Below the pieces are notes generated by a model. That model was not told the origin of the DNA, did not search any database, and was given only the letters and a program-made list of their open reading frames with translations. DNA of 64,000 nucleotides from Rhizobium lusitanum. Its GTDB lineage: Bacteria > Pseudomonadota > Alphaproteobacteria > Rhizobiales > Rhizobiaceae. Shown piece after piece: positions 10,217-18,901 of this stretch. Position 1 is the stretch's first letter. Every line of letters starts with the position of its first letter. A program made the translations under genes and the position numbers. The DNA is taken from contig NZ_CP050308.1 in NCBI RefSeq assembly GCF_014189535.1, positions 2,083,501-2,147,500 of the forward strand, read 5' to 3'.

Positions 10217-10241
10217 AAGGCCAGCCACCCGGGCCAGCCTT
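10217..10241 (-). terminator. Intrinsic terminator after ialB
   Basis: On the minus strand, AAGGCTGGCC and GGCTGGCCTT pair over 10 positions (two wobble pairs) around a CGGGT loop and run into TTTTGCTTTTT. It lies about 60 nt downstream of the ialB stop. Confidence 0.7.
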
Positions 10242-10300
10242 ATCACTTCGGTCTCGATAGAACCCGCAATCACTTCGGTGTGATCGCGGCATCATCGATC

Positions 10301-10852
10301 CTATTTGCAGTTTTCGATCTGCTTGAGCGCTGCGGTAACGCCCTTCAGCGAATAGGTGTAGGTGGTGGGGGTGCCCCGCTTCGAGGTCGCGGTGACCTTC
10401 AGCGAATGGCCGGACTTGAGTGCTGCGACCAGCGCCGGCTCCTGCGCGGCATTCTCGACCCAAGCAGCCTTGTCCTTGGTGAACAGCACGAAGGTCTTGT
10501 TGTCAATGATGACGTCAACCTTGGAATTGTCCTTGAGCGGATAGCCCATCATCGCCTGCGGCTCATAGGAGATATTCTGGCCCGGACGCTGGGAAACGAT
10601 GAAGAAGTTGTCGCCGTGATCGATACCCGTGGCCGGCATCTTGGTCGTCGGCACGGAAAGAACGTAGCAGACCTTGCCGGCGCCGGACTGGTAGGAATAG
10701 GCGCCCCAGGCATCGAATTGCTGGATGCGCGTCGGAGCCGCCTGTGTCCCCGCCTGCGCCTGAGCGGGCGCCTGCTTCTTGGTCTGCGCGGAGGCAATGC
10801 CGGTGCCGGCGAGAACGAGCGAGAGGGCGATTGCGAAGCTTTTTACAAACAT
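10301..10852 (-). CDS. Invasion-associated locus B (IalB) family periplasmic protein
   Basis: 183 residues with a clear Sec signal peptide ending near SAQ (about residue 23) and an Ala/Gln-rich linker. The IalB fold pattern follows (QQFDAWGAY..., VCYVLSVPTTKMPATG, YSLKGVTAALKQIENCK), with the paired Cys residues typical of the family. IalB was named for erythrocyte invasion by Bartonella, but rhizobia carry several paralogues of unclear role. AGGAAA precedes the ATG at 10852. Its own terminator lies downstream. Confidence 0.85.
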   Translation of the reverse strand: MFVKSFAIALSLVLAGTGIASAQTKKQAPAQAQAGTQAAPTRIQQFDAWGAYSYQSGAGKVCYVLSVPTTKMPATGIDHGDNFFIVSQRPGQNISYEPQAMMGYPLKDNSKVDVIIDNKTFVLFTKDKAAWVENAAQEPALVAALKSGHSLKVTATSKRGTPTTYTYSLKGVTAALKQIENCK

Positions 10853-11189
10853 GGTTTCCTGCCGATTTCTTGCGGTCCAGAGCTCGAGGCGATTTGAGTA
10901 CGCACGCCTGCCTATGCTCATGAGCTGCTCTATTTTGTCTTTATTCAGGTTACCAAACCGTCAACGGAGCAATAAGCGCCCCTAATCTGTGCTATTTCAA
11001 CCCAAACGCTGCGTCAGGCCTGAAAATGCATCAGGAAGAATTGGAAAACCCGGATGGCGGAACACCATCCTGTGGGAACGATTTAAGACAGAAAGATTCA
11101 GGCAAGAATTTGTCCTCTCTAAAATCAGGAGGATCTCATGAAGGTCTGGAAACCCGTCAGGATTTCCAAAGCTTGCAGCCGGGCGGGAA
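10853..11189. other. Intergenic region upstream of ialB
   Basis: 337 nt without a gene. It contains the ialB promoter region and, near 11050-11071, an imperfect hairpin (GGATGG / CCATCC). No motif is strong enough to name. The AT content is higher around 10920-10980, as expected for a promoter. Confidence 0.5.
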
Positions 11190-11579
11190 TCAAGCCGTCT
11201 TGGCCGCCGCAACTTCGTTGGCCAAAGCCCGGTCGGCGGCGTCATAATGCTCTTGGCGGATGTGGCCCCTGACCATGCTGAAGGCAAGCGCCAGAACCGC
11301 GGCATCGTCCGAATAGCCGATGACGGCGAAGAAGTCTGGGATGATGTCGATCGGCATGACGAAATAGCCGAGAGCGGCCAGAAGGACGCCGCGAACGCGC
11401 GTCGGCGTCTGCGTATCGAGCGCACAGTAGAAAGCCGCGACGACATCGCGGGAAAACGGGATATACCGCGCAGCCTTGCGCAAGGTCGGCCAGAACTTGC
11501 CGCGCACCGACTTCTCCTGCCGCTGCTGGGTCTCTTCGTCACCAGGCATCAGGATTTCCCCATACTTGATGTCATCCAT
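11190..11579 (-). CDS. YkvA/DUF1232 family membrane protein
   Basis: About 129 residues. The diagnostic DUF1232 block is DTQTPTRVRGVLLAALGYFVMPIDIIPDFFAVIGYSDDAAVLALA, a short hydrophobic region with PIDIIPD. Function unknown; the Bacillus homologue is YkvA. The ATG at 11579 (MDDIKYGEI) is chosen over an upstream in-frame start. It lies 65 nt after the pterin dehydratase gene on the same strand, so co-transcription is possible. Confidence 0.85.
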   Translation of the reverse strand: MDDIKYGEILMPGDEETQQRQEKSVRGKFWPTLRKAARYIPFSRDVVAAFYCALDTQTPTRVRGVLLAALGYFVMPIDIIPDFFAVIGYSDDAAVLALAFSMVRGHIRQEHYDAADRALANEVAAAKTA

Positions 11580-11644
11580 TCCACGCACTCCATCGAAACC
11601 CCGTTTCCCGGGCGCATAAACATATGGTGATCGCGCCACGCGAT

Positions 11645-11950
11645 TCAATCGACCCGCCGCGCCGCGGCCTTTTCCATCGCTTTTGCCAGCTTGACGTCAT
11701 GATCGGTCAACCCCTTGGCATCATGGGTCGTCAATGTCACGTCGACACGCGAATAGACATTAAACCATTCCGGATGATGGTTGAGTTTCTCCGCCGTCAG
11801 GGCCGCTTCGGTCATGAAACCAAAAGCTTCGATGAAATTTCGGAATTTGTAGCTCTTTGAAATCGACAGGCGATCGGCCGCCAATGTCCATCCACCAAGG
11901 CCAGCGACGGTTTCATCGATTGCGCCCGGTTCCAGCTTTTCGTATTTCAT
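11645..11950 (-). CDS. 4a-hydroxytetrahydrobiopterin dehydratase
   Basis: A 101-residue pterin-4a-carbinolamine dehydratase. The signature EKLNHHPEW with its catalytic His pair is present, as is the later [18 protein letters not shown] helix. Enzymes of this family recycle pterin cofactor after aromatic amino-acid hydroxylation and may act in molybdopterin metabolism where no hydroxylase exists. Divergent from the phosphatase gene with a 36-nt gap. Confidence 0.92.
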   Translation of the reverse strand: MKYEKLEPGAIDETVAGLGGWTLAADRLSISKSYKFRNFIEAFGFMTEAALTAEKLNHHPEWFNVYSRVDVTLTTHDAKGLTDHDVKLAKAMEKAAARRVD

Positions 11951-11986
11951 GACAAGGTCACTCCTCTCGATCGGTTGAAGGATATC

Positions 11987-12469
11987 ATGGACCGCTTCAG
12001 GATTCTGTTTGTTTGCGCCGGCAATATCTGTCGCTCACCGCTTGCCGAAGGTATTTTCCGGCATCTTGCGAGCGAAGCCGGTCGCAGCGCCGCGTTCGAA
12101 GTCGATTCGGCCGGCATCGGCGGCTGGCATCAGGGAGAAAGGCCGGACCGCCGCTCGATTGCCGCGGCCGGAGGTCACGGCGTTGATATTTCCGGCCAAC
12201 GCGCACGCCGCATCGAAGCCACCGACTTCGATCGGTTCGACCTGATCCTCGCAATGGATCAAGACAATTTGAAGAATTTGCGCAAGATCGCGCCTGCCGA
12301 TGCGCTCGGCAAGCTACATCTCTTCAACGCCCTCGCACTCGGCAACAGCAAGGACATTCCCGATCCCTACTACGGTGGCCACGAAGGTTTCGAGGCGGTC
12401 TACACCATGCTCTTGGCGGGCTGCAGCGCGCTGCTTCCCACACTGGGGAAGGCGCTGCGGGCCTCATGA
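11987..12469 (+). CDS. Low-molecular-weight protein tyrosine phosphatase
   Basis: 160 residues. The N-terminal P-loop CAGNICRS gives the CX5R catalytic motif at about residue 10, and DPYYGG near residue 127 supplies the general-acid Asp. It dephosphorylates phosphotyrosine proteins; in bacteria it is often linked to exopolysaccharide control, but no such genes are near. GAAGGA precedes the ATG at 11987. The last 70 nt overlap the convergent thpR gene. Confidence 0.92.
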   Translation: MDRFRILFVCAGNICRSPLAEGIFRHLASEAGRSAAFEVDSAGIGGWHQGERPDRRSIAAAGGHGVDISGQRARRIEATDFDRFDLILAMDQDNLKNLRKIAPADALGKLHLFNALALGNSKDIPDPYYGGHEGFEAVYTMLLAGCSALLPTLGKALRAS

Positions 12470-12996
12470 AGCGGGAAGACCTCTTCGGTGAGGTAGGGGC
12501 CGCCGCCGACCGATTCGCGCGATGACAACAGCACGAAGCGACCCGCCGTGAACGGCGAGGTGTGGAAGTCGCCGCGTCCGGAGAGATAGTGCACGACATC
12601 ATCGACGCGCGAGGATTTCAGGCGGGCGAGCGTCACATGCGGCGTAAACTTGCGCGGATCCGGCGGCAGGCCGATACGCTGGCAGATTCGCTCGATCTCG
12701 CCTTGCAGGGCGTACATGTCGGGCGTCTGCGTGACGCCGGCCCAGACCGAATGTGGTTTCTTGGAACCGAAAGAGCCGATACCTTCCAGCCGAAGCTGGA
12801 ATTCCGGCCGGTCTATACGGTCCAGACGGTCGACGATCTCATCCGCCGTGCGTCCATCGACATCGCCGATGAAACGAAGGGTGATGTGATAATTTTCAAC
12901 GTCGATCCACCTGGCACCGGGAAGACCGCCGCGCAACAACGAAAGGCTCATGGCCGCGTTGCGCGGAATTTCGAGGGCGGTAAAAAGTCTCGGCAT
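12400..12996 (-). CDS. thpR: RNA 2',3'-cyclic phosphodiesterase (2H family)
   Basis: About 198 residues of the LigT/ThpR family. The two catalytic His tetrapeptides are visible, HITL near residue 38 and HVTL near residue 120. It opens 2',3'-cyclic phosphates on RNA ends. The start at 12996 (MPRLFTALEIP) has GGGAG upstream and matches the family N terminus. The C-terminal codons overlap the 3' end of the phosphatase gene tail to tail. Confidence 0.9.
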   Translation of the reverse strand: MPRLFTALEIPRNAAMSLSLLRGGLPGARWIDVENYHITLRFIGDVDGRTADEIVDRLDRIDRPEFQLRLEGIGSFGSKKPHSVWAGVTQTPDMYALQGEIERICQRIGLPPDPRKFTPHVTLARLKSSRVDDVVHYLSGRGDFHTSPFTAGRFVLLSSRESVGGGPYLTEEVFPLHEARSAFPSVGSSALQPAKSMV

Positions 12997-13064
12997 CACG
13001 AGCACTCCCCGAATCTCTTGCAGGTATAAGCAGGGAATCACGCATTTGCGGCCGGTGCAAGCAC

Positions 13065-13715
13065 CTATTTCGCAGCTGCGGCAATCGTCCCTATGAAACT
13101 GGCAGCCGCGGGCTGGAAGCCCTGCACCATCACGTCGACGCCCTTTGAGGTCGGATGCATGCCATCGCTCAATTGCAAATCCGCGTGGGTTGCGACGCCA
13201 TCGAGAAAAAACGGATAGAGCGGGAGCTTATATTTGTCGGCAAGCCGCTGGTAGATCGGATTGAATTTGGCCGCATAGTCCGGACCCATGTTCGGCGGCG
13301 CCAGCATTCCGGCGAGCAGGACAGGAATGTTGCGCTCCTTCAGCCTGGCAATGATGGCGTCCAGGTTCTTTTCCGTCTGCTCCGGCGGAATGCCACGCAG
13401 CGCGTCGTTGGCCCCGAGTTCGAGGATGACGCCATCGGTCCCGTCCGGCACCGACCAGTCGATACGCGACAACCCGCCCGACGTGGTGTCGCCGGAGACG
13501 CCGGCATCGTTGATCGCCACGTCCAGCCCCTTTGCCTTCAGCGCCGCCTCCAGCTTGGCCGGAAATCCGTCGCCCGGCGGCAGCTGATAACCGGCCATCA
13601 GGCTGTCGCCGAAACCGACCAATTGGATGGTCCGCGCCTCGGCCGCACTCGCCGCGCCAAACAAAAGGCCGAAAGCAATGACAGCGAAGTGAAACGCGAC
13701 AGCTTTAAAACTCAT
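13065..13715 (-). CDS. GDSL-type arylesterase (TesA-like), exported
   Basis: 216 residues with a signal peptide (cleavage near AEA, about residue 28) and an SGNH-hydrolase domain: GFGDSLMAG with the nucleophile Ser, the conserved GANDAL Asn block, and DGMHPTSKG with the Asp and His of the triad. It hydrolyses short esters or thioesters in the periplasm. It stands divergent from a YbbA/YbbP-like ABC pair. The tesA/ybbA/ybbP neighbourhood also occurs in Escherichia coli, so the linkage is old. Confidence 0.9.
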   Translation of the reverse strand: MSFKAVAFHFAVIAFGLLFGAASAAEARTIQLVGFGDSLMAGYQLPPGDGFPAKLEAALKAKGLDVAINDAGVSGDTTSGGLSRIDWSVPDGTDGVILELGANDALRGIPPEQTEKNLDAIIARLKERNIPVLLAGMLAPPNMGPDYAAKFNPIYQRLADKYKLPLYPFFLDGVATHADLQLSDGMHPTSKGVDVMVQGFQPAAASFIGTIAAAAK

Positions 13716-13769
13716 GATCCATTCCCTAAATTCGCTGCGCGGGCCAAATCGCGCCCGCCATGGTCTCAG

Positions 13770-14501
13770 ATGTATATAGGGCGTCCCGCATTGGCAAAAA
13801 CCATCATCGAGTTGAAGAAAGCGGATTTGACGCTCGGCAATGCCGCCGCCTCCGTCCATGTGCTGAAAGGCATCGACCTCACGGTTGCGGAAGGTGAGTC
13901 CGTTGGCATCATCGGCCCCTCCGGCTCCGGCAAGTCGACGCTACTGATGGTGCTGGCCGGCCTGGAGAAGCTCGATAGTGGCGAACTGCTGATCCGCGAT
14001 ATGCCGTTGCACAGCCTGAGCGAGGATCGCGTTGCCGATTTCCGTGGCCGCAATATCGGCATCGTCTTCCAGTCCTTCCATCTCATCGCCAATATGACGG
14101 CGCTCGAAAACGTCGCCGTGCCGCTGGAGCTCGCCAATGTTCGCGACGCCTTCGATATCGCCCGGCGCGAATTGCAGGCCGTCGGCCTCGGTGAGCGGTT
14201 GAGCCATTATCCCGGCCAGCTTTCGGGCGGCGAACAGCAGCGCGTGGCGATTGCCCGCGCGCTCGCTCCCTCGCCGGCCTTGCTGATCGCCGACGAGCCG
14301 ACCGGCAATCTCGATACCGATACCGGACGGCAGATCTCCGACCTCCTATTCGCCCAGCAAGCCGAGCGCGGCACGACGCTGTTGCTCGTCACCCACGATC
14401 CGGCGCTTGCCGCCCGCTGCTCCCGCCAGATCCGCGTCCGCTCCGGCGAAATCGAGGGCGACAGCGCCCATGCGCGGACCAGCCAGGCGGCGATAGCATG
14501 A
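13770..14501 (+). CDS. ABC transporter ATP-binding protein, YbbA/LolD family
   Basis: About 243 residues. Walker A is GPSGSGKS, the signature LSGGEQQRVAIARALA and Walker B LLIADEPTGNLD, the pattern of the MacB/LolD/YbbA subfamily that powers FtsX-like permeases. The frame is open upstream through the divergent arylesterase. The ATG at 13770 is chosen, but a TTG at 13791 (LAKTIIELKK) is also possible. Its stop overlaps the permease start by 4 nt (ATGA), so the two are translationally coupled. Confidence 0.9.
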   Translation: MYIGRPALAKTIIELKKADLTLGNAAASVHVLKGIDLTVAEGESVGIIGPSGSGKSTLLMVLAGLEKLDSGELLIRDMPLHSLSEDRVADFRGRNIGIVFQSFHLIANMTALENVAVPLELANVRDAFDIARRELQAVGLGERLSHYPGQLSGGEQQRVAIARALAPSPALLIADEPTGNLDTDTGRQISDLLFAQQAERGTTLLLVTHDPALAARCSRQIRVRSGEIEGDSAHARTSQAAIA

Positions 14502-17044
14502 CGGTGGCAGGCGCACGCTTCACGCTTGCCTTCCGCCTGGCGCTACGCGAATTGCGCGGCGGCCTCGGCGGCTTCTACATCTTCCTGGCCTGTATCGCGC
14601 TTGGCACCGGCGCGATTGCCGCCGTCAACTCCGTCTCGCAGTCGATCACCGATGCGATCTCGACCCAGGGCCAGTCGCTGCTTGCCGGCGACGTCCGCTT
14701 CGAGCTCAACAATCGTGAGGCAAGGCCGGATGAACTGGCCTATCTCGAAAGCCTCGGCCAGACCTCTCGCTCCACCGGCCTGCGCTCCATGGCCCGCCTG
14801 CCCGATGGCTCCGACCAGGCGCTCGTCCAGGTCAAGGCGGTCGACGGCGCCTATCCGCTCTACGGCACCTTCGCGGCCGATCCGGACCAGCCGCTGTCGA
14901 CGCTGCTTGCCGCCAAGGATGGAACCTATGGCGCCATCCTCGCGCCCCTGCTTCTGGAACGACTGAACCTGAAGATCGGCAGCGAACTGCTGCTCGGCAA
15001 TACGAAGCTCCGGGTTACAGGCACGGTGAAGACCGAGCCGGATTCGGTCTCGGAAGGTTTTGGCTTCGCCCCGCGACTGCTCACCAGCCGCGAGGCCTTG
15101 CAAGCTTCCGGACTGATCACCACCGGCAGCCTGGTCGAACAGATCTACAAGATCCGCATGGACGATCCCGCGGGCGGCCTGCGCGATATCACCACCCGCG
15201 CCAATGCCGCCTTTCCGCAGGCCGGCTGGTCGGTCCAGACCAGCAACCGGGCCGCGCCGGCGCTTGCCGACAACATCACCCGTTTCTCGCAATTCCTGAC
15301 GCTGGTCGGCCTCACTGCCCTGATCGTCGGCGGTGTCGGCGTTGCCAACGCCGTGCGCGCCTTCCTCGACGCCAAGCGCACCACCATCGCCACCTTCAAG
15401 TGCCTTGGCGCACCAGCCTCCGTCGTGGTGATGATCTATCTGATCCAGATCGCCCTGATCGCGCTCGCCGGCATCGTCATCGGCCTGGTGTTCGGCGCCA
15501 TCGCGCCGATGCTGACGTCACAATTCATGGCCGAATTCCTGCCGATCTCCACCGCGCCGCAGCTTTATCCCGGCCCGCTGGCGCTGGCTGCCCTCTTCGG
15601 CCTGCTGACGACGCTCGCCTTCGCCATTCCGCCGCTCGGTCATGCCCGCGAAGTGCCGGCGACAGCACTTTTCCGGGAGCAAGGTTTCGAGGCGCGCCGC
15701 CTGCCCGGCTGGCCCTATCTGCTCGCCGCCGGCCTGCTGATGGCGGCATTGGCAGCACTTGCGATCTACACCGCCTATGACCGCCGCATCGCCGTCGTCT
15801 TCATCGTCTCGATCGCAGTTGCCTTCGTCGTGCTCCGCGCCGTCGCGGCACTGCTGTCATGGCTTGCCCGCCGCAGCCCGCGCGTGCACTCGCCGGCCCT
15901 ACGGCTGGCGATCGGCAACATCCATCGACCGGGCGCACTGACCGCCTCCGTCGTCCTATCGCTCGGCCTCGGCCTTGCGCTTCTGGTGACGCTGACGCTG
16001 ATCGACGGCAATATGCGCCAGGAGCTGACCGGGCGCTTGAGCGAGCAGGCGCCGAATTTCTTCTTCGTCGATATCCAAAGCTCTGAGCTCGACGGCTTCC
16101 GCAAGGTCGTTCAGGCCCAGGCGCCTGAGGGTAAGCTCGTGGAAGCACCGATGCTGCGGGGCCGCATCGTCGCCTTCAACGGCGAAGACGTCACCAAGAT
16201 GAACGTGCCGGCCGCCGGCCAATGGGTGCTGCGCGGCGACCGCGGCATCACCTATGCCGAAACCATGCCCGAGAGCGCCGCTCTCACGGAAGGGCAGTGG
16301 TGGGGCAAGGACTATAGCGGCGAACCGCTTGTCTCTTTCTCGGACGAAGAAGGCAAGGCGCTCGGCCTGAAGCTTGGCGACAAGCTGACCGTCAACGTGC
16401 TCGGCCGCAACGTAACGGCCAAGGTCGCCAGCTTCCGCAAGATCCAATGGCAGTCGCTATCGATCAACTTCGTCATGATCTTCTCACCCAACACATTCAA
16501 GGGCGCGCCACATGCCTGGCTCGCGACCCTGACCGATCCTTCCGCCACCTCGGCACAGGAAGCCGCGATCCTGAAGAACGTCACCAACACCTATCCGACG
16601 ATCACCAGCATCCGCGTCAAGGATGCGCTCGATATCGTCAACACGCTGGTCGGCCAGCTTGCCACCGCCATCCGCGCCGCAGCCTCCGTCGCGCTCATCG
16701 CCTCCGTGCTGGTGCTTGCCGGCGCGCTGGCGGCAGGCAATCGCGCTCGTACGCATGATGCGGTCGTGCTGAAGACGCTCGGTGCCACGCGGGCCATGCT
16801 GATCCGCGCCTTCAGCTACGAATATCTGATCCTCGGGGCGGCCACCGCCATCTTTGCGCTTCTGGCCGGCTCGACGGCTGCCTGGTATGTCGTCAGCCGC
16901 ATCATGCGCCTGCCGTCGAGCTTCCTCCCCGACGTCGCCTTTTCGACCCTCGCCATCGCGCTGCTGCTGACGGTGGGCATCGGCCTTATCGGTACCTGGC
17001 GCGTGCTCGGCCAGAAGGCGGCGCCCGTTCTGCGGGAGCTATGA
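14498..17044 (+). CDS. FtsX-like ABC permease, YbbP family
   Basis: 848 residues with an N-terminal membrane helix, a large periplasmic domain, two FtsX permease blocks (near residues 265-400 and 700-845) and extra helices between them, the YbbP arrangement. Paired with the preceding ATPase. The substrate is unknown. Such complexes are thought to be mechanotransmission or lipid/lipoprotein devices rather than classic importers. The neighbouring esterase suggests a link to lipid or ester handling, which is only inference. Confidence 0.88.
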   Translation: MTVAGARFTLAFRLALRELRGGLGGFYIFLACIALGTGAIAAVNSVSQSITDAISTQGQSLLAGDVRFELNNREARPDELAYLESLGQTSRSTGLRSMARLPDGSDQALVQVKAVDGAYPLYGTFAADPDQPLSTLLAAKDGTYGAILAPLLLERLNLKIGSELLLGNTKLRVTGTVKTEPDSVSEGFGFAPRLLTSREALQASGLITTGSLVEQIYKIRMDDPAGGLRDITTRANAAFPQAGWSVQTSNRAAPALADNITRFSQFLTLVGLTALIVGGVGVANAVRAFLDAKRTTIATFKCLGAPASVVVMIYLIQIALIALAGIVIGLVFGAIAPMLTSQFMAEFLPISTAPQLYPGPLALAALFGLLTTLAFAIPPLGHAREVPATALFREQGFEARRLPGWPYLLAAGLLMAALAALAIYTAYDRRIAVVFIVSIAVAFVVLRAVAALLSWLARRSPRVHSPALRLAIGNIHRPGALTASVVLSLGLGLALLVTLTLIDGNMRQELTGRLSEQAPNFFFVDIQSSELDGFRKVVQAQAPEGKLVEAPMLRGRIVAFNGEDVTKMNVPAAGQWVLRGDRGITYAETMPESAALTEGQWWGKDYSGEPLVSFSDEEGKALGLKLGDKLTVNVLGRNVTAKVASFRKIQWQSLSINFVMIFSPNTFKGAPHAWLATLTDPSATSAQEAAILKNVTNTYPTITSIRVKDALDIVNTLVGQLATAIRAAASVALIASVLVLAGALAAGNRARTHDAVVLKTLGATRAMLIRAFSYEYLILGAATAIFALLAGSTAAWYVVSRIMRLPSSFLPDVAFSTLAIALLLTVGIGLIGTWRVLGQKAAPVLREL

Positions 17045-17050
17045 ACCCAG

Positions 17051-17086
17051 ATCGGGCCGTCCCTCTTCACCGCGAAACGGCCCGAT
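17051..17086 (+). terminator. Inverted repeat after the YbbP-like gene
   Basis: ATCGGGCCGT and ACGGCCCGAT form a perfect 10-bp stem with a 16-nt loop, 6 nt after the stop codon. There is no T-run, so termination is uncertain; it may stabilise a 3' end. Confidence 0.5.
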
Positions 17087-17168
17087 ATTACATCGATTTA
17101 ACCCCGCCCCAGCCGCTTGGGTCTTGTGTAAAGGGCTTGAAAGCCTCATATTCTTAGCAGGCATGCTG

Positions 17169-17226
17169 AAGCTCCGCAGCGGCGCCTGGGACGAAATCGC
17201 CCGACACCGTAATCATATCGGAGCTT
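17169..17226 (+). ncRNA. Structured 5' leader, candidate ybhL RNA motif
   Basis: Just before the Bax inhibitor-1 (YbhL-type) gene, AAGCTCCG at 17169 pairs perfectly with CGGAGCTT at 17219-17226, enclosing an inner GGCG/CGCC helix. The structure ends 13 nt before the ATG and next to the AGAGGA ribosome-binding site. A conserved ybhL leader motif is known upstream of this gene in Rhizobiales. Gene identity and position fit, but the match to that motif was not computed. Confidence 0.55.
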
Positions 17227-17239
17227 AAAAGAGGAAAAC

Positions 17240-17983
17240 ATGGCTGACTTTCGCAATTACCAAAACCGGACGCCGCAAGCAGGCGCGCAGACCGGTGCGA
17301 TGATAGATGAGGGCCTTCGAGCTTACATGCTCAAGGTCTACAACCTGATGGCGCTGGGTCTGGCGATCACGGGTCTGGCCGCCTATTTCGCATTCTCGCT
17401 CTCCTTCTCCGGCGGCCAGATCACGGCCTTCGGCCAGGCGATCTACCAGAGCCCGCTGAAGTGGGTGGTTATCTTCGCTCCGCTGGCGATGGTGTTCTTC
17501 CTGAGCTTCAGGATCAACCGCATGAGCGTGGCCGCCGCGACGACGACCTTCTGGGTCTACGCCGCGCTGGTGGGCCTGTCGCTGTCGTCGATCTTCATCA
17601 TCTACACCGGCCAGAGCGTCGTGCAGACCTTCTTCGTGACCGCCGCCTCGTTCGGCGCGCTGTCGCTCTACGGCTACACGACCAAGCGTGACCTGTCGGC
17701 GATGGGTTCGTTCCTGATGATGGGCCTCTTCGGCCTGATCATCGCATCGATCGTCAACATATTCCTGGCTTCGTCCGCCATGCAGTTCGCTATCTCGGTG
17801 ATCGGCGTACTGATCTTCGCAGGCCTGACCGCCTACGATACGCAGCGGATCAAGAGCATGTATTATGAAGCCGACGACGCGGCCGTGGCCGGCCGCAAGG
17901 CGATCATGGGCGCCCTGTCGCTCTACCTCGACTTCATCAACCTCTTCATGTTCCTGCTGCAGTTCATGGGCAACCGTAAATAA
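17240..17983 (+). CDS. Bax inhibitor-1/YccA/YbhL family membrane protein
   Basis: 247 residues with about seven membrane helices and a short polar N terminus. The family blocks EGLRAYMLKVYNLMALGL at the first helix and FAGLTAYDTQRIKSMYY near the end are present, the latter carrying the Asp implicated in pH-gated calcium leak in studied members. The physiological role in rhizobia is unknown. Preceded by a structured leader and followed by a strong terminator, so transcribed alone. Confidence 0.92.
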   Translation: MADFRNYQNRTPQAGAQTGAMIDEGLRAYMLKVYNLMALGLAITGLAAYFAFSLSFSGGQITAFGQAIYQSPLKWVVIFAPLAMVFFLSFRINRMSVAAATTTFWVYAALVGLSLSSIFIIYTGQSVVQTFFVTAASFGALSLYGYTTKRDLSAMGSFLMMGLFGLIIASIVNIFLASSAMQFAISVIGVLIFAGLTAYDTQRIKSMYYEADDAAVAGRKAIMGALSLYLDFINLFMFLLQFMGNRK

Positions 17984-18008
17984 TCGCAGTGACGTGAATG
18001 AAAGTTCG

Positions 18009-18032
18009 AAAAGGCGGCTCCGGCCGCCTTTT
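18009..18032 (+). terminator. Intrinsic terminator
   Basis: AAAAGGCGGC-TCCG-GCCGCCTTTT stem-loop followed by CTGTTTG, 25 nt after the Bax inhibitor-1 stop. Confidence 0.85.
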
Positions 18033-18102
18033 CTGTTTGCCTTATCTCTGCGCGCGATTTTATATCGGCGTCTCCAAATCGCAGATCAGGCAGTAAAACC
18101 AG

Positions 18103-18660
18103 ATGTCCTTCCGCCTTCGCCAGGCCGCCCCGAACGACCTCCCCCAGATTACCGCCATCTATTGCGACGCTGTTCTGAACGGCACGGCAAGCTATGAGAT
18201 CATCCCGCCGGACGAGGACGAGATGGCAAGCCGCTTCCAGGCGATCCGGAACAAGGGCTATCCCTATATCGTCGCCGAGGACGAGGGCGGCAAGCTTCTC
18301 GGCTATGCCTATGCGTCTGCCTTCCGCACACGGCCGGCCTATCGCTGGATGGTCGAGGATTCGATCTACCTTGCCCCGGAAGCACGGGGTCGCGGCCTCG
18401 GCAAGCTCCTGCTGGCAAACCTGATAGAAACCTGCGAAGCCCTCGGCTTTCGCCAGATGATCGCCGTCATCGGCGGTGCTGCACCCGCCTCCATCGCCGT
18501 TCACCGTGCCGCCGGCTTCGCGGAGACCGGCCTGCTGAAAGGGACGGGCTACAAGCACGGCCGCTGGCTGGATACGATGCTGATGCAGAAGGCGCTCGGC
18601 GAAGGGGCTGAAACGGACCCCGATCCCTCGGCCTATCCGGGGACGATGTTCAGCGAGTAA
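18103..18660 (+). CDS. GNAT N-acetyltransferase, phosphinothricin/methionine-sulfoximine type
   Basis: 185 residues. The acetyl-CoA loop is EARGRGLGKLLL near residue 92, followed by the family blocks MIAVIGGAAPASIAVHRAAGF and GRWLDTMLMQKAL. N-terminal NGTASYEIIPPDEDEM and RPAYRWMVEDSIYL match Pat/Bar/YncA-like enzymes that acetylate phosphinothricin or methionine sulfoximine. The native substrate may be another small amine. The C-terminal tail after residue 165 is variable. Confidence 0.85.
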   Translation: MSFRLRQAAPNDLPQITAIYCDAVLNGTASYEIIPPDEDEMASRFQAIRNKGYPYIVAEDEGGKLLGYAYASAFRTRPAYRWMVEDSIYLAPEARGRGLGKLLLANLIETCEALGFRQMIAVIGGAAPASIAVHRAAGFAETGLLKGTGYKHGRWLDTMLMQKALGEGAETDPDPSAYPGTMFSE

Positions 18661-18901
18661 GGCAGCCTCTGCTTTTCCCTCGGAGAAGAGCCAATTGCGA
18701 TCGGATGCGCTCCGCAACATTTCTCAACATTAAAGCAGCCACCGCAATATTCGATTCGCTATTTTGGCTGCGATAACGTTCCCCTAACCGCCGATTTCCC
18801 GACTTGTTCAGAGATTCGTTTTCCCTCGCATTGAGGCAGGGCCGCACGCTGCGGCTCGTGGGCATCGCATTGGCACATATGAATTATAGAAGGAAATAGA
18901 T

